From positions 3,968,001 through 4,032,000 of the forward strand of contig OY970261.1 in assembly GCA_963715635.1 (NCBI GenBank): DNA of 64,000 nucleotides. Direction: 5' to 3'. The stretch comes from JAPKZH01 sp963715635. GTDB lineage: Bacteria > Acidobacteriota > Aminicenantia > Aminicenantales > UBA4085. Of this stretch, positions 31,032-39,805 are shown in pieces (the stretch's first letter is position 1; every line of letters starts with the position of its first letter). Made by a program: the position numbers and the translations under genes. The notes under the pieces were generated by a model. That model was not told the DNA's origin. It worked only from the letters and a program-made list of their open reading frames with translations, and did no database searches.

Positions 31032-32126
31032 ATGATCCGGAATGACTGCATCTATTTTAAAGGGGAAACTCCCTGCATCTATGGTCTTCTCTGCGACGAT
31101 TGCCCTCACTTCAAGCCCTTCCAGACAAAGATCCTCATCATCAAGCGGGGGGCCATGGGCAACGTCCTGAGGACGACGGCCCTTCTCCCCGGCCTGAAAA
31201 GAAAGTACTCGACAAGCACGATTTTTTGGGTTGTCGATGAGGATAGCACAGCACTCCTTGAGTGCCATCCCGACGTGGACCGGATCGTCCCCTTCAACCT
31301 GGAAAATATCCTGCCACTGTTCGTGGAGAAATTCGATGTCCTCTTCTCCCTGGATAAGGAAAAGGGGTCGACGGCCCTGGCCGAAAAAATATCCTGCCCT
31401 CGGAAATACGGCTTCGGCCTGAACGAACACGGGAACCTTTCGATCTTGAACCCGGCGTCCGATTACGCATACCGGCTGGGCGTCGATAATGACCTAAAAT
31501 TCTACCGGAATCAAAAGACATACCAGGAAATCATCTATGAGATGGCTGAATTGGATTATCAGGGCGATCCTTACACCCTTTGCCTGAAGGAAGCCGACCG
31601 GGAGAGAGCCCGCCTGCTCTTCAAGAGGCTGAGAATTCCAAAAAATAGGCCGGCCATAGGCTTGAATACGGGCTCGGGGACCCGATTCGAGACCAAGCAG
31701 TGGCCGCCGCGGTATTTTGCCAAGCTCATCGACCTTTTGACATCGAAGCTCAAGGCCAATGTCTTTCTCCTGGGAGGTCCGAGAGAAAAAGCCCTCAATC
31801 GCTCTTTGGAACGCCGCGCCCGGCGCAAAGCCTTCAACACAGGCAGCGACAATTCCCTCCTGGAGTTTGCGGGGATCCTCTCGTTCATGGACGTCGTCGT
31901 CAGCTCGGATTCGCTGGCTATGCACTTGGCCGCTGCCCTCGGGAAAAACGTCGTGGCCCTATTCGGCTCCACCTGCCCCCAGGAAATCAGCCTCACCGGC
32001 CGGGGCGCAAAGCTTTTCGCCGGAGTGCCCTGCTCGCCGTGCTATAAGTCAACCTGTTCGGACATGGCGTGCATGAAAGCCATAAAGCCCGAGCAAGTCT
32101 TCCGGGAAATCCAAAAAATCCTTTGA
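31032..32126 (+). CDS. Family 9 glycosyltransferase (heptosyltransferase-like)
   Basis: A 364-residue GT-B enzyme. The N-terminus carries four cysteines (C6, C15, C21, C24), a likely metal-binding knuckle. Then comes KILIIKRGAMGNVLRTTALLPGL, the GT9 acceptor-domain start. The donor domain has IGLNTGSGTRFETKQWPPRYFAKLI, LLGGPREKALN and VVSSDSLAMHLAAALGKNVVALFGST. A second cysteine group (CSPCYKSTCSDMACM) near the C-terminus is common in GT9 proteins. Characterised relatives add heptose from ADP-heptose to lipopolysaccharide core. It heads a run of glycan genes; the next ATG is five bases after its stop. Confidence 0.85.
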   Translation: MIRNDCIYFKGETPCIYGLLCDDCPHFKPFQTKILIIKRGAMGNVLRTTALLPGLKRKYSTSTIFWVVDEDSTALLECHPDVDRIVPFNLENILPLFVEKFDVLFSLDKEKGSTALAEKISCPRKYGFGLNEHGNLSILNPASDYAYRLGVDNDLKFYRNQKTYQEIIYEMAELDYQGDPYTLCLKEADRERARLLFKRLRIPKNRPAIGLNTGSGTRFETKQWPPRYFAKLIDLLTSKLKANVFLLGGPREKALNRSLERRARRKAFNTGSDNSLLEFAGILSFMDVVVSSDSLAMHLAAALGKNVVALFGSTCPQEISLTGRGAKLFAGVPCSPCYKSTCSDMACMKAIKPEQVFREIQKIL

Positions 32127-32131
32127 GTTCT

Positions 32132-32887
32132 ATGGCCGACGATAAACGATCCCGAAAAAAAGTCGTGGTGATGATTCCCACGTACAATGAAGTGGAAAAC
32201 ATCCAGGCCTTGGTGCTGGAGATTTTGGCCCTTCCCCTCGACGAGGAGGTGTCCGTCCTGGTCGTCGATGATAGCTCTCCGGACGGCACCGGTGCCCTGG
32301 TCCAAAAGATGTCGGCGAGCGATCCCCGGATCCATGCCTTGATCCGCACCAAGCGGAGGGGCCGGGGGGCGGCCGGCATTGACGGCTTTAAAGCCGCGCT
32401 GGCGCTTCAAGCCGACTATGTCGTCGAAATGGACGGAGATTTTTCCCACCAGCCGCGTTTCATCCCAGACCTTTTAAAAGCGATTAAAAATCGTGATATG
32501 GTGATCGGCTCCAGGTTTGTCCGCGGCGGAAAGGATTCCGACCGGAACCTGGTCAGAAAAGCGATCACCTTTTTGGCTCGAAATTTTGTCCGGCGCAAGT
32601 TCCATACGCCTATCCGCGATGTGTCTTCGGGATACCGCTGTTTTACCCGGGAGATCCTGGAAAAAGTCGACCTTGACGACATGGTCTCCTTCGGCCCGTC
32701 GGTCGTCCTCGAAATCCTCTACAAGCTTTCTCTCCTGAATGCACGAATCAGCGAAGTTCCGATCATCTTTGTTGACCGGAGGCAGGGCCGGACGAAACTC
32801 AGCGGGCTGACGCTCGTCGAAACGCTGATCATGGTTTTGCGATTCCGGCGGCAATACGGCCGGCCTTCGGCGAGTTCCAAGCCATGA
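32132..32887 (+). CDS. Family 2 glycosyltransferase, polyprenol-phosphate mannose synthase type
   Basis: A 251-residue enzyme like Dpm1 without membrane helices. It shows VVVMIPTYNEVENIQAL, VLVVDDSSPDGTGAL, GRGAAGIDGFKAAL and VVEMDGDFSHQP (the DXD-equivalent), then VIGSRFVRGG, RDVSSGYRCFTREILE and FVDRRQGRTKLS, all family hallmarks. It would charge polyprenyl phosphate with a hexose, supplying donors to the GT-C enzymes in this window. The ATG at 32132 is chosen because the family sequence begins just after it. The stop overlaps the next start as ATGA. Confidence 0.85.
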   Translation: MADDKRSRKKVVVMIPTYNEVENIQALVLEILALPLDEEVSVLVVDDSSPDGTGALVQKMSASDPRIHALIRTKRRGRGAAGIDGFKAALALQADYVVEMDGDFSHQPRFIPDLLKAIKNRDMVIGSRFVRGGKDSDRNLVRKAITFLARNFVRRKFHTPIRDVSSGYRCFTREILEKVDLDDMVSFGPSVVLEILYKLSLLNARISEVPIIFVDRRQGRTKLSGLTLVETLIMVLRFRRQYGRPSASSKP

Positions 32888-34359
32888 AAAGGGTCCTCTT
32901 GGTCTATCCCGGATACATCGTCCGCGAACAGCCCCTGAACATCCTTTATATCGGATCGGCCGTCAAGGCGGCCGGGCATGCCGTTGCCCTTTTTGAAATC
33001 AGCCCCTACAGGCGGCGGCCCCTCCGGGGTGACCCGTACCGGATCATGAAGGAAAAATATGCCGAGCTCTGCGCCCGTTTCCGGCCCAACGTCATCGGCT
33101 TCTCCGTGATGTCTGTGAACTACAGGATCGCCTTGGAGCTGGCCCGGCTGACTAAGAAGACCTCCCCCGATGTCTGGATCGTCTTTGGCGGCATTCACCC
33201 GACCATCGCCCCTGAAGAGACAATCCAGGAAGGGGCGATCAACGTCATCTGCCGGGGCGAGGGAGAGGACAGCTTCACAGAGTTTCTGTCCGCTCTGGAT
33301 CGGGGCGGAGATCATGTGCGGATCCCCGCTCTCTGGATCAAGCGAAACGGCCAGGTCTTCCGCAATCCCATGAGGCCGTTGATCGAGGATCTGGACAAGA
33401 TCCCCTTTCCCGACCGCGGCCTGCTCGATCCCGGAAGGCTCCGGGCGGAGCTCTACGGCATCAACCTCTTGTCTTCGAGGGGCTGCCCCTTCCCCTGCTC
33501 GTACTGTCAAAACGAATATCTGATCGACCTCTATCGTGGATTCGGCCGGTTCGTGCGTTACCGGAGCATCGACAATGTCTTTGTCGAGATCGACGAAGTC
33601 CTCCGCATGTACAATCCCTCGCGGCTGTCCTTCTCGGATGAGTCCTTCACCTTGAACAAAAAGCGCCTGAAGGAATTCTGCGAGCGCTATGCTAAGAGAT
33701 ATTCGATTCCTTTCCTCTGCCAAACGAGGCCCGACTTGATCGACGAAGAGACCATCCGCACGCTCAAAGACGGCGGTTGCGATTTCGTTAACATGGCCAT
33801 CGAAGCCGGCAATCCCAGGATCCGCAACGAGGTCCTGCAAAGGAACATTTCCGACGAACAGATCCTCGCGGCGTTCCGGCTGGCCCGCCAGTACGGGATC
33901 CGGACAGGGAGCTTCAACATGATCGGCTTGCCCGGAGAGGACCCGTCCACTGTCTGGGACACCATCCGCCTCAACAAGCGCGTTCAGCCCGACCGGATCA
34001 TGTGCACGGTCTATATGCCGTTCCACGGGACCAAGCTGGGCGAAGATTGCCTCGCGGGCGGCTGGCTCGAGCATTCCATCGATGATGCAGAGATCTATTA
34101 CACGAACATCACCATCAAGCATCCGGCGATCTCCGGCAAGACCCTTTTCGGCTATCAGGGCTTTTTCGACTATTATGTCCGGTTGTCGCCGAAATTGTAT
34201 CCGTTGATTCATGTGTGCAGATGGATCTACGAGCTCCTTCCCAAGACATCCTTCCGGCTGCCGCTTCTGCTGCGGGCGGCCCGGGAAGGCCTGATCAATT
34301 TTGTCTATAACATGAAAAGATTGCTTCCCAGCCGCGGCTTCTTCATGAATACGCGGTGA
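32884..34359 (+). CDS. B12-binding-domain radical SAM protein
   Basis: A 491-residue protein. Residues 1 to about 140 form a cobalamin-binding-type Rossmann domain (LLVYPGYIVREQPLNILYIGSAVKAAGH, IGFSVMSVNYRIAL, VFGGIHPTIAPEE), without the classic DxHxxG. The radical SAM cluster motif is C201-x3-C205-x2-C208 (GCPFPCSYC), followed by SFSDESFTLNKKRL and an IGLPGEDPSTVWDTI segment. The C-terminal about 80 residues are rich in Tyr, Arg and Leu. Such enzymes methylate or rearrange unactivated carbons; the substrate may be a lipid carrier or glycan, given the neighbours. It overlaps the preceding gene by four bases. Confidence 0.8.
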   Translation: MKRVLLVYPGYIVREQPLNILYIGSAVKAAGHAVALFEISPYRRRPLRGDPYRIMKEKYAELCARFRPNVIGFSVMSVNYRIALELARLTKKTSPDVWIVFGGIHPTIAPEETIQEGAINVICRGEGEDSFTEFLSALDRGGDHVRIPALWIKRNGQVFRNPMRPLIEDLDKIPFPDRGLLDPGRLRAELYGINLLSSRGCPFPCSYCQNEYLIDLYRGFGRFVRYRSIDNVFVEIDEVLRMYNPSRLSFSDESFTLNKKRLKEFCERYAKRYSIPFLCQTRPDLIDEETIRTLKDGGCDFVNMAIEAGNPRIRNEVLQRNISDEQILAAFRLARQYGIRTGSFNMIGLPGEDPSTVWDTIRLNKRVQPDRIMCTVYMPFHGTKLGEDCLAGGWLEHSIDDAEIYYTNITIKHPAISGKTLFGYQGFFDYYVRLSPKLYPLIHVCRWIYELLPKTSFRLPLLLRAAREGLINFVYNMKRLLPSRGFFMNTR

Positions 34360-34412
34360 TGTGAGACAATGAAGGCAGAGGCCTGAGATATGAAACCAAA
34401 GGAGGTTCGGCC

Positions 34413-35333
34413 ATGAAAATCCTCGTCACGGGTGGTTCCGGTTTTATCGGCAGCCATCTAGTCCAGAAGCTGCTTGGGGAAGGCTATGACGTTTCGGTCC
34501 TCGACCTGAGACCGCCGATCCAGGACGTGGAATGGATCAACCGCGATATCCGGGAAGACCTAGGGGGCGCACTCTCCAATTTCAACCTCGTCTTCCATCT
34601 GGCCGCGCTGGCGAATGCCCGCAAATCATCCGAGGACCCCAAGCTGTGCACGGACATGAATATCAAGGGGACGCTGAACGTCCTGAACGCTGCCCTGAAA
34701 AACGATGTCGAGAGGGTCTTCTTGGCCTCGAGCTCATGGGTCTGTGGCGCCCAAGAAGGCGATATCGTCAACGAAAAAAGCCCGTTCCGGCTGGATGACA
34801 TCAACACCATCTACGGGGCGAGTAAGATCGGTCAGGAGCTGCTCTGCTTTTCCTTCTACAGCGAATACAAAGGCCCGAACTACACGATTTTTCGCTATGG
34901 CATTCCCTACGGGGAGCGGATGTGGAAGGGACTCGTGGTCCGGGCGTTCATGGAGATGGCCGAGCGGACCGGGATTATCAGTATCATGGGTGACGGCAAG
35001 CAATTCCGGGAGTTTCTCTATGTCGGCGACTTATGCGACGGGCAGCTCCAGGCCATGAAGCCGGTTGCCGAAAACAAAATTTATAACCTTACGGGCGGCC
35101 GCCCCATCACCATCGAGGAGATCGCCAAGGAGGTCGTCAAGCACATTCCGGCCAAAATCGAGTATATTCCCCAGGCCCGCGTCGAGCCGAAGATCAAGCG
35201 GGTCCACAACTGGCTGGCCGAGAACGAGCTGGGCTGGGTTCCCAAAACCCCTCTTGAAGAGGGGATCCGTAAATGCGCCGAGTGGTGGACATCGCTCACG
35301 GACGAACAAAAACTGGAAGATTATTGGTGCTGA
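34413..35333 (+). CDS. NAD-dependent sugar epimerase/dehydratase (extended SDR)
   Basis: A 306-residue enzyme with GGSGFIG at residues 7-13, catalytic serine in LASSSWV near 107 and Y134/K138 (IYGASK). RYGIPYGERMWKG and EFLYVGDLCDG follow. It is a paralogue of the epimerase at 14098-15000. AAAGGAGG is well placed before the ATG. After it comes a 303-base gap filled by a structured repeat, so it probably ends the GT9 transcription unit. Confidence 0.85.
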   Translation: MKILVTGGSGFIGSHLVQKLLGEGYDVSVLDLRPPIQDVEWINRDIREDLGGALSNFNLVFHLAALANARKSSEDPKLCTDMNIKGTLNVLNAALKNDVERVFLASSSWVCGAQEGDIVNEKSPFRLDDINTIYGASKIGQELLCFSFYSEYKGPNYTIFRYGIPYGERMWKGLVVRAFMEMAERTGIISIMGDGKQFREFLYVGDLCDGQLQAMKPVAENKIYNLTGGRPITIEEIAKEVVKHIPAKIEYIPQARVEPKIKRVHNWLAENELGWVPKTPLEEGIRKCAEWWTSLTDEQKLEDYWC

Positions 35334-35345
35334 ACCGCCTAAAAA

Positions 35346-35583
35346 AAAGATGGGTCCTGTCGGACACTCTTGGAGGGAAACCCTCTGGTTGGGTTTCCCC
35401 CCAACGATCGCTTCGCTCTCTGCCTCCTTTCCATGGAGCATTTGGCGATGAATTCATCAGGGAAAGTTCTTTGGAGGAGTGGCAGGGCGGGCGAGTTTTT
35501 CCGCCGCCCGTTGGAGGGGGACCCTATCAAAGGGTCCTCCTCCAAGAGTGGCTGCGGGGACTATCGCCGCGCCACCCATCTTT
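35346..35583. repeat. Structured intergenic element bounded by AAAGATGGGT/ACCCATCTTT
   Basis: A perfect 10-base inverted repeat (35346-35355 and 35574-35583) closes a 238-base segment that fills most of the gap between the genes at 34413 and 35637. Inside are several hairpins: GAGGG/CCCTC, GTTGGG/CCCAAC, and a long one around ACCCT-ATCA-AAGGGT flanked by GGAGG/CCTCC. CACTCTTGGAGG near the left end recurs inverted near the right end. The inner boundaries GGGTCCTGTC and GCGGGG-N8-CGCGCCACCC match the element at 9952-10049. No coding potential was recognised. Confidence 0.65.
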
Positions 35584-35636
35584 CTTTATGAAGGACGAGG
35601 CGCCTTTAAAAATGACCGGCCGGTGATGAGAGGGCG

Positions 35637-36365
35637 ATGATTCACTTTGTTGTCCCGTATTTTAATAATGAGAAAAACCTCGAAGAAAACGTCTTGGCTC
35701 TTTATCAGTTTCTTAAACAGAACCTCGGCGGCTTCGAGCTCGTCTTGTGCAATGACGGCAGCACCGACCGCTCGCCCGAAATTGCCGGAGCGCTCGGCCG
35801 CTCCTGTTCCCAAATCAGGCCGCTGGGCTATAGGCCGAACCGGGGGCGCGGCTTTGCCGTGCGGTATGCGGCGGAGGGCTGCGCCGGAGATATCCTCATT
35901 TTCACCGACCTCGATTTTCCCCGGACGACGGACCTGAGATGTATCCTGGACATGGTCGAATCCTTGCACGATGCCCAGGTCGTTGTCGGCTCCCGGTTTC
36001 TTCGAAAATCGGAAACGCGGCGGATCTGGAAAAGGAAGGCGGTGAGCCTGGCCCATCGTCTCTTTGTCCGGATCCTCTTCCCCCATTTGAAAATCAAGGA
36101 CCCCGATGCCGGGTTCAAAGGGTTCAGGCTGGAATGTCTTCATCAGATGAACCGACTCAGCCGGGAGGACCGCTGGTCCTGGGACCTAGAAATGCTGGCC
36201 ATCGCCCGCGCCAACGGTTTTTCCGTCATCGAGATCCCCATCAACTGGAACGAGCGCCATGAGCAATATGTCTCCTCGGTCCGTCTTGTCAAGGACAGCC
36301 AGGAGGAGTTGATGGGGATTCTACGGATCCGCAGGCGATTGAAAAAGGGGCTCTACAGACTCTAG
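35637..36365 (+). CDS. Family 2 glycosyltransferase (DPM1/GtrB-like)
   Basis: A 242-residue enzyme: MIHFVVPYFNNEKNLEENV, LVLCNDGSTDRSPE, RGRGFAVRYAAEGC, ILIFTDLDFPRTTDL (the metal/sugar site), VVVGSRFLRKSE, DPDAGFKGFRLECL and IEIPINWNERH. It has no membrane helices, so it probably loads sugar onto polyprenyl phosphate. Its stop shares the palindrome CTAG with the stop of the convergent GT-C gene. The two are likely functional partners, donor maker and donor user, though they run in opposite directions. Confidence 0.8.
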   Translation: MIHFVVPYFNNEKNLEENVLALYQFLKQNLGGFELVLCNDGSTDRSPEIAGALGRSCSQIRPLGYRPNRGRGFAVRYAAEGCAGDILIFTDLDFPRTTDLRCILDMVESLHDAQVVVGSRFLRKSETRRIWKRKAVSLAHRLFVRILFPHLKIKDPDAGFKGFRLECLHQMNRLSREDRWSWDLEMLAIARANGFSVIEIPINWNERHEQYVSSVRLVKDSQEELMGILRIRRRLKKGLYRL

Positions 36366-38728
36366 TCGATCCGGACGTCCTCAAGGAAGGCGGCTGTTTT
36401 CCAGTGGTCTTTTTGGAACAGAACAAGGGCATACTTGAATTTGAGGCGGATGATATTTTCGCCCTTTTGAAAAGGGGGGAAGCGGCAGTCGAGCGTGAGC
36501 GCATTTTCCCCGTCGTTCAATTTTTTTTGGGCGAATAGCTGTCCGTTGACGAAAACGGCGACCTCCTGAGGAAAATCGCCGTGCCACCAGAAGTCTTTGA
36601 TTTTCAATTTCAGGGGGGAAACTAGAGCAAGAACGACCTTGGCGAAATCTCGAAGAGGCGTGTTCATACGGAGCGTGGCCTCTTTCGCGCAGATGTAACA
36701 ATTCTTTCCTGAGATCTTTTCGCGGGGGCCTATGCCCGCTAAATATTCGATAGGCTCCCGGCGGCAGGGGGAGGCGGGCGGGGGGAGGACGCAATCGCGC
36801 TCCCGGAATGTGGTCTCAAAAGGCAAGCCCTGATAGTTCACGCCGTACCGGATTTTCACGTGTTCTTGTGCAGGCGCGGGCATGTGCATGACGAATTTTT
36901 CTGCCAAAGGGAGAGGCATGAACCTGGAGCAGAAACCGGGAATCTCCGCATCCACCCTGAAGCCTCCCGCGGGAGCCGACCCCTTTCTGGCAAACTCAAT
37001 ATCCAAGCCGGTCTCCGTCAGGCGGACATTTTCCAGGGAGACTTGGGGGATCTCCTGCGGCGGGAAAAAGAGATTCTGGGGATAGATATATTCTTTGATG
37101 CCGTACACCAGCTGCCACGGCCCGGCCTCTTTTGTCCGATACTCGATGCCGCACGTATCGAGCAGGTGGGTCAACCTGGAGGCGTCCTCTTTCGCTTGGG
37201 GAGTGTCCCTCAGAAAAAGATAGTTTGAATGCTCGGCTTCGCTGTCGTAGAGCAGCCGATAATAGGGATATCTTTCGACCGTCGTCGAGGCAACGATGAA
37301 ATTCTCTTTGGAAATGCTGTTGATGAGATACGAGATCCAGTAGTGGCCCTGCCAGTATTTTTCTTTCGTCTCCGACATGGCGGCCAGGACTGCCTGAAGC
37401 TCCCCATGCCGTTCCCGGACGGTGTTGAAATAGGCCAGGCTCGTTTTCCCATTGCTTAACAAGAAAAGGAGTAGAAAAAAGACGGCGGTGAGGACATACC
37501 GGATCCTCGGCTTGATCAGCATAAAGACGGCGGCGCAAAGGACAGGTAGGACGATATAGAGGATATAGAGATAGCGGAGGACGTCCGTATTGCTGGAATG
37601 GGACAAAAGATAGACGGCCGTAAAGGCCAAGAAATAAACGGCGAACAGGCTCGAGGGCAGGAGCGTCTTCTTTTTGACCGAAAAGCTCACCAGCAGAACC
37701 AGGCCGGCGAGGATGAGGACGAGATAGACCCAGTCGAGAGCCGCGGGGCCCGAGGAAAGGATCGTCAGGGCGAGTTTCTTGAAACGGACGATCTTCGACC
37801 CGCTGACGACGCCGGCGTCCACGCCGAACAGCTCTCGGACCAGCGGGAATTTCCAGTAGATTTCGCTCATGAGAATGGGGAAGACACCGACACAAAAATA
37901 GAGAACCAGCCTGGCATATTTTTGAATTCGAAGCTTATAACGGAGAAGGAGAAAAACGGCCGAAGCGGCGATAAAGACGATCGATATCTGATGGGTCCAA
38001 AAGGCGAGTCCCATGACGAAACCCAGGGCGGCCAGCCGCTCGTCTTTGGCTTTGTGATAGATCTCGTAGGTCCAGGTCAGGATCAGGGTCCCTAGGAAAA
38101 AGACGACGGGGAAGTGGGAGCCGACATCAAGGCTGGCCTGGACAAGATAAGTCAAGGGCAGACAATAGAAAAGGCAGATGACGAAGGCCCAGGTCAAAGA
38201 AAAGATTTTCTTGAGGAGCCAGAATTGGACGACGAGAAAAGCGAGGAAAGCGAGAAAGGCGGTGATCTTCGTCAGAAGCACCGAATAGCCAAAAATTCTA
38301 AAGAGCAGGGCTTGATAGAATTGGGGGAACGTGCCCTGGAACAGGGCGCCGTAATAAAAGATGGGCGGAAGCTTGCCCTCGGCGATGTGCTTGCCCTGAA
38401 GCGACGGGATCGCCTCATCGCTGTCCATCAACCCATAATTATAGACTAGGTAGGGGATATGGATTGCTGTGGCGAGGAGAATGATAAGGGCCAAGGCCCC
38501 CCATTCTTTTCCAGGCCGGAATCTGAGTTTGGCCTTGAGGAATTTGAGCTGAGGAGCGACTCGGACGGCCGTGGCGGCGAGAAGGCCGATCAAGGGGATG
38601 AGGGGGGATACGTGCCATTTCCTGAGCGGAGGAAAGTTGTCTTTGAGCCAGAGGAAAACAAACAGGAGATAGAAGGTGACCTGGAGGGTTTTGAGTATCT
38701 TCCGAGGATATGTCTTGGTCAACCGCAT
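36362..38728 (-). CDS. Large GT-C-like membrane protein, paralogue of 20780-23185
   Basis: A 788-residue protein. The outer loop carries MDSDEAIPSLQGKHIAEGKLPP (D104/E105), aligned with the acidic pair of the 20780 protein. Shared features include FGYSVLL helices, FWTHQISIVFIAA, KEKYWQGHYWISYLINSISKENFIV near residue 475 and a tail with two beta-rich segments, the last with EVAVFVNGQLFAQKKLNDGENALTL. About twelve membrane helices precede residue 440. The tail sequence is much less conserved than the membrane half, suggesting different acceptors. A TGaTATAAT extended -10 box is close upstream. Function is inferred from the fold. Confidence 0.75.
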   Translation of the reverse strand: MRLTKTYPRKILKTLQVTFYLLFVFLWLKDNFPPLRKWHVSPLIPLIGLLAATAVRVAPQLKFLKAKLRFRPGKEWGALALIILLATAIHIPYLVYNYGLMDSDEAIPSLQGKHIAEGKLPPIFYYGALFQGTFPQFYQALLFRIFGYSVLLTKITAFLAFLAFLVVQFWLLKKIFSLTWAFVICLFYCLPLTYLVQASLDVGSHFPVVFFLGTLILTWTYEIYHKAKDERLAALGFVMGLAFWTHQISIVFIAASAVFLLLRYKLRIQKYARLVLYFCVGVFPILMSEIYWKFPLVRELFGVDAGVVSGSKIVRFKKLALTILSSGPAALDWVYLVLILAGLVLLVSFSVKKKTLLPSSLFAVYFLAFTAVYLLSHSSNTDVLRYLYILYIVLPVLCAAVFMLIKPRIRYVLTAVFFLLLFLLSNGKTSLAYFNTVRERHGELQAVLAAMSETKEKYWQGHYWISYLINSISKENFIVASTTVERYPYYRLLYDSEAEHSNYLFLRDTPQAKEDASRLTHLLDTCGIEYRTKEAGPWQLVYGIKEYIYPQNLFFPPQEIPQVSLENVRLTETGLDIEFARKGSAPAGGFRVDAEIPGFCSRFMPLPLAEKFVMHMPAPAQEHVKIRYGVNYQGLPFETTFRERDCVLPPPASPCRREPIEYLAGIGPREKISGKNCYICAKEATLRMNTPLRDFAKVVLALVSPLKLKIKDFWWHGDFPQEVAVFVNGQLFAQKKLNDGENALTLDCRFPPFQKGENIIRLKFKYALVLFQKDHWKTAAFLEDVRID

Positions 38729-38740
38729 CCGAACCGCCCG

Positions 38741-38749
38741 ATTATATCA
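38741..38749 (-). promoter_or_regulatory. Extended -10 promoter for the 36362-38728 gene
   Basis: Minus-strand TGATATAAT is an extended -10 box whose end lies 12 bases before the ATG. No good -35 was seen, as is usual with extended -10 promoters. The leader would be about five bases, with no Shine-Dalgarno. Confidence 0.4.
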
Positions 38750-38827
38750 TAAAATTTAAGCCCTTGTACTTTCGATCCGTATCCCCATTGGACAGCGGCC
38801 CTGTTTGCCGCTAAAATAGATGTCCCC

Positions 38828-39805
38828 ATGAAAAAAGGACGCTACTACAGCCGGCTGTTTTGCATTTTGCTCAGCTATAAAAGAAAGAAGGTCCGGCTGA
38901 ACTATCTGCCTGTCCGGCTCTGGATCGAGCCCACGAGTGTTTGCAACCTCCACTGCATCATGTGTCCCAACAAGGACCTCGAGAAAAGCCAGAAGGGGTT
39001 CATGGAATTTGGTCTGTTCAAGAAGATCGTCGATGAGGCCCGCGGCTTTGTCTTTGACGTCCACCTCCTGCACAGGGGAGAGTCTCTCCTCCACCCCGAT
39101 TTCTTCAAGATGGTCCGGTACGCCCATGAGGCCGGCCTCGTCACCCGGTTCCATACCAACGGCACACTGCTGGACGAAGAAAAATCGTACGAACTGATCG
39201 AATCCGGGCTCGACCAGTTTGCTTTTTCCTTCGACGGCTACGACAGAGAAAGCTACGAAAGAATCCGGGTCCAGGCCGACTTCGAGAAGACCGTGGGCAA
39301 CATCGTCCGGTTTTTAGAGATCAAAAAACGCCTCAAGGCTCGGCGGCCCTATACGATCATCGAGCTCATCCATTTTCCCGAGCTGTTCGATGACAAGGGG
39401 CGGGCCAAGCTCAAGGAGTTCAAAAAGCGCTTCCAGGGGCTTCGGCTCGACAGACTCATTGTCAAGGAATTGCACAACTGGGCGGGCGATTATGGGGCCG
39501 CCGACAGGGGAAAAGCATATTCGTCTTGCACATTCCTTTGGCATGCCTTGATCATTTTTTGGGACGGTTCTGTCCTCCCCTGCACCCAGGATTTCTTCGG
39601 ATATTATGGGCTGGGGAACGTCAAGGAGACTTCGATTGCCGACATCTGGAACAACGAAAAAATGATGGCGCTGCGACGGAAGGTCATCCGCGGCAATGTC
39701 GAGGACCTAGAGACATGCTCCCAGTGCGACCGCCTCTGGAGAAGGCAGTTTCTCGGGATTCCCCGGGACTATCTGGGGCGGTTTCTGCTTAAAAAAATGG
39801 ACTGA
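38828..39805 (+). CDS. Radical SAM enzyme with SPASM-type C-terminal cysteines
   Basis: A 325-residue protein. The cluster motif is C39-x3-C43-x2-C46 (CNLHCIMC), followed by HRGESLLHPDF and FSFDGYDRESYERIR, as in MoaA/PqqE-like enzymes. The C-terminal region holds CTFLWHALIIFWDGSVLPCTQD and ETCSQC, a SPASM-like cysteine set for extra iron-sulfur clusters. Members of this group oxidise or crosslink peptides or modify sugars; no precursor peptide gene was found nearby. It is divergent from the GT-C gene at 38728. Its 3' end overlaps the convergent SBBP gene by 17 bases. Confidence 0.8.
   Translation: MKKGRYYSRLFCILLSYKRKKVRLNYLPVRLWIEPTSVCNLHCIMCPNKDLEKSQKGFMEFGLFKKIVDEARGFVFDVHLLHRGESLLHPDFFKMVRYAHEAGLVTRFHTNGTLLDEEKSYELIESGLDQFAFSFDGYDRESYERIRVQADFEKTVGNIVRFLEIKKRLKARRPYTIIELIHFPELFDDKGRAKLKEFKKRFQGLRLDRLIVKELHNWAGDYGAADRGKAYSSCTFLWHALIIFWDGSVLPCTQDFFGYYGLGNVKETSIADIWNNEKMMALRRKVIRGNVEDLETCSQCDRLWRRQFLGIPRDYLGRFLLKKMD

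Noticed and set aside
32719..34212. A 497-codon minus-strand frame opposite the radical SAM gene
   Set aside because: Shadow of a GC-rich gene; the plus strand has the complete CxxxCxxC enzyme with coupled start.
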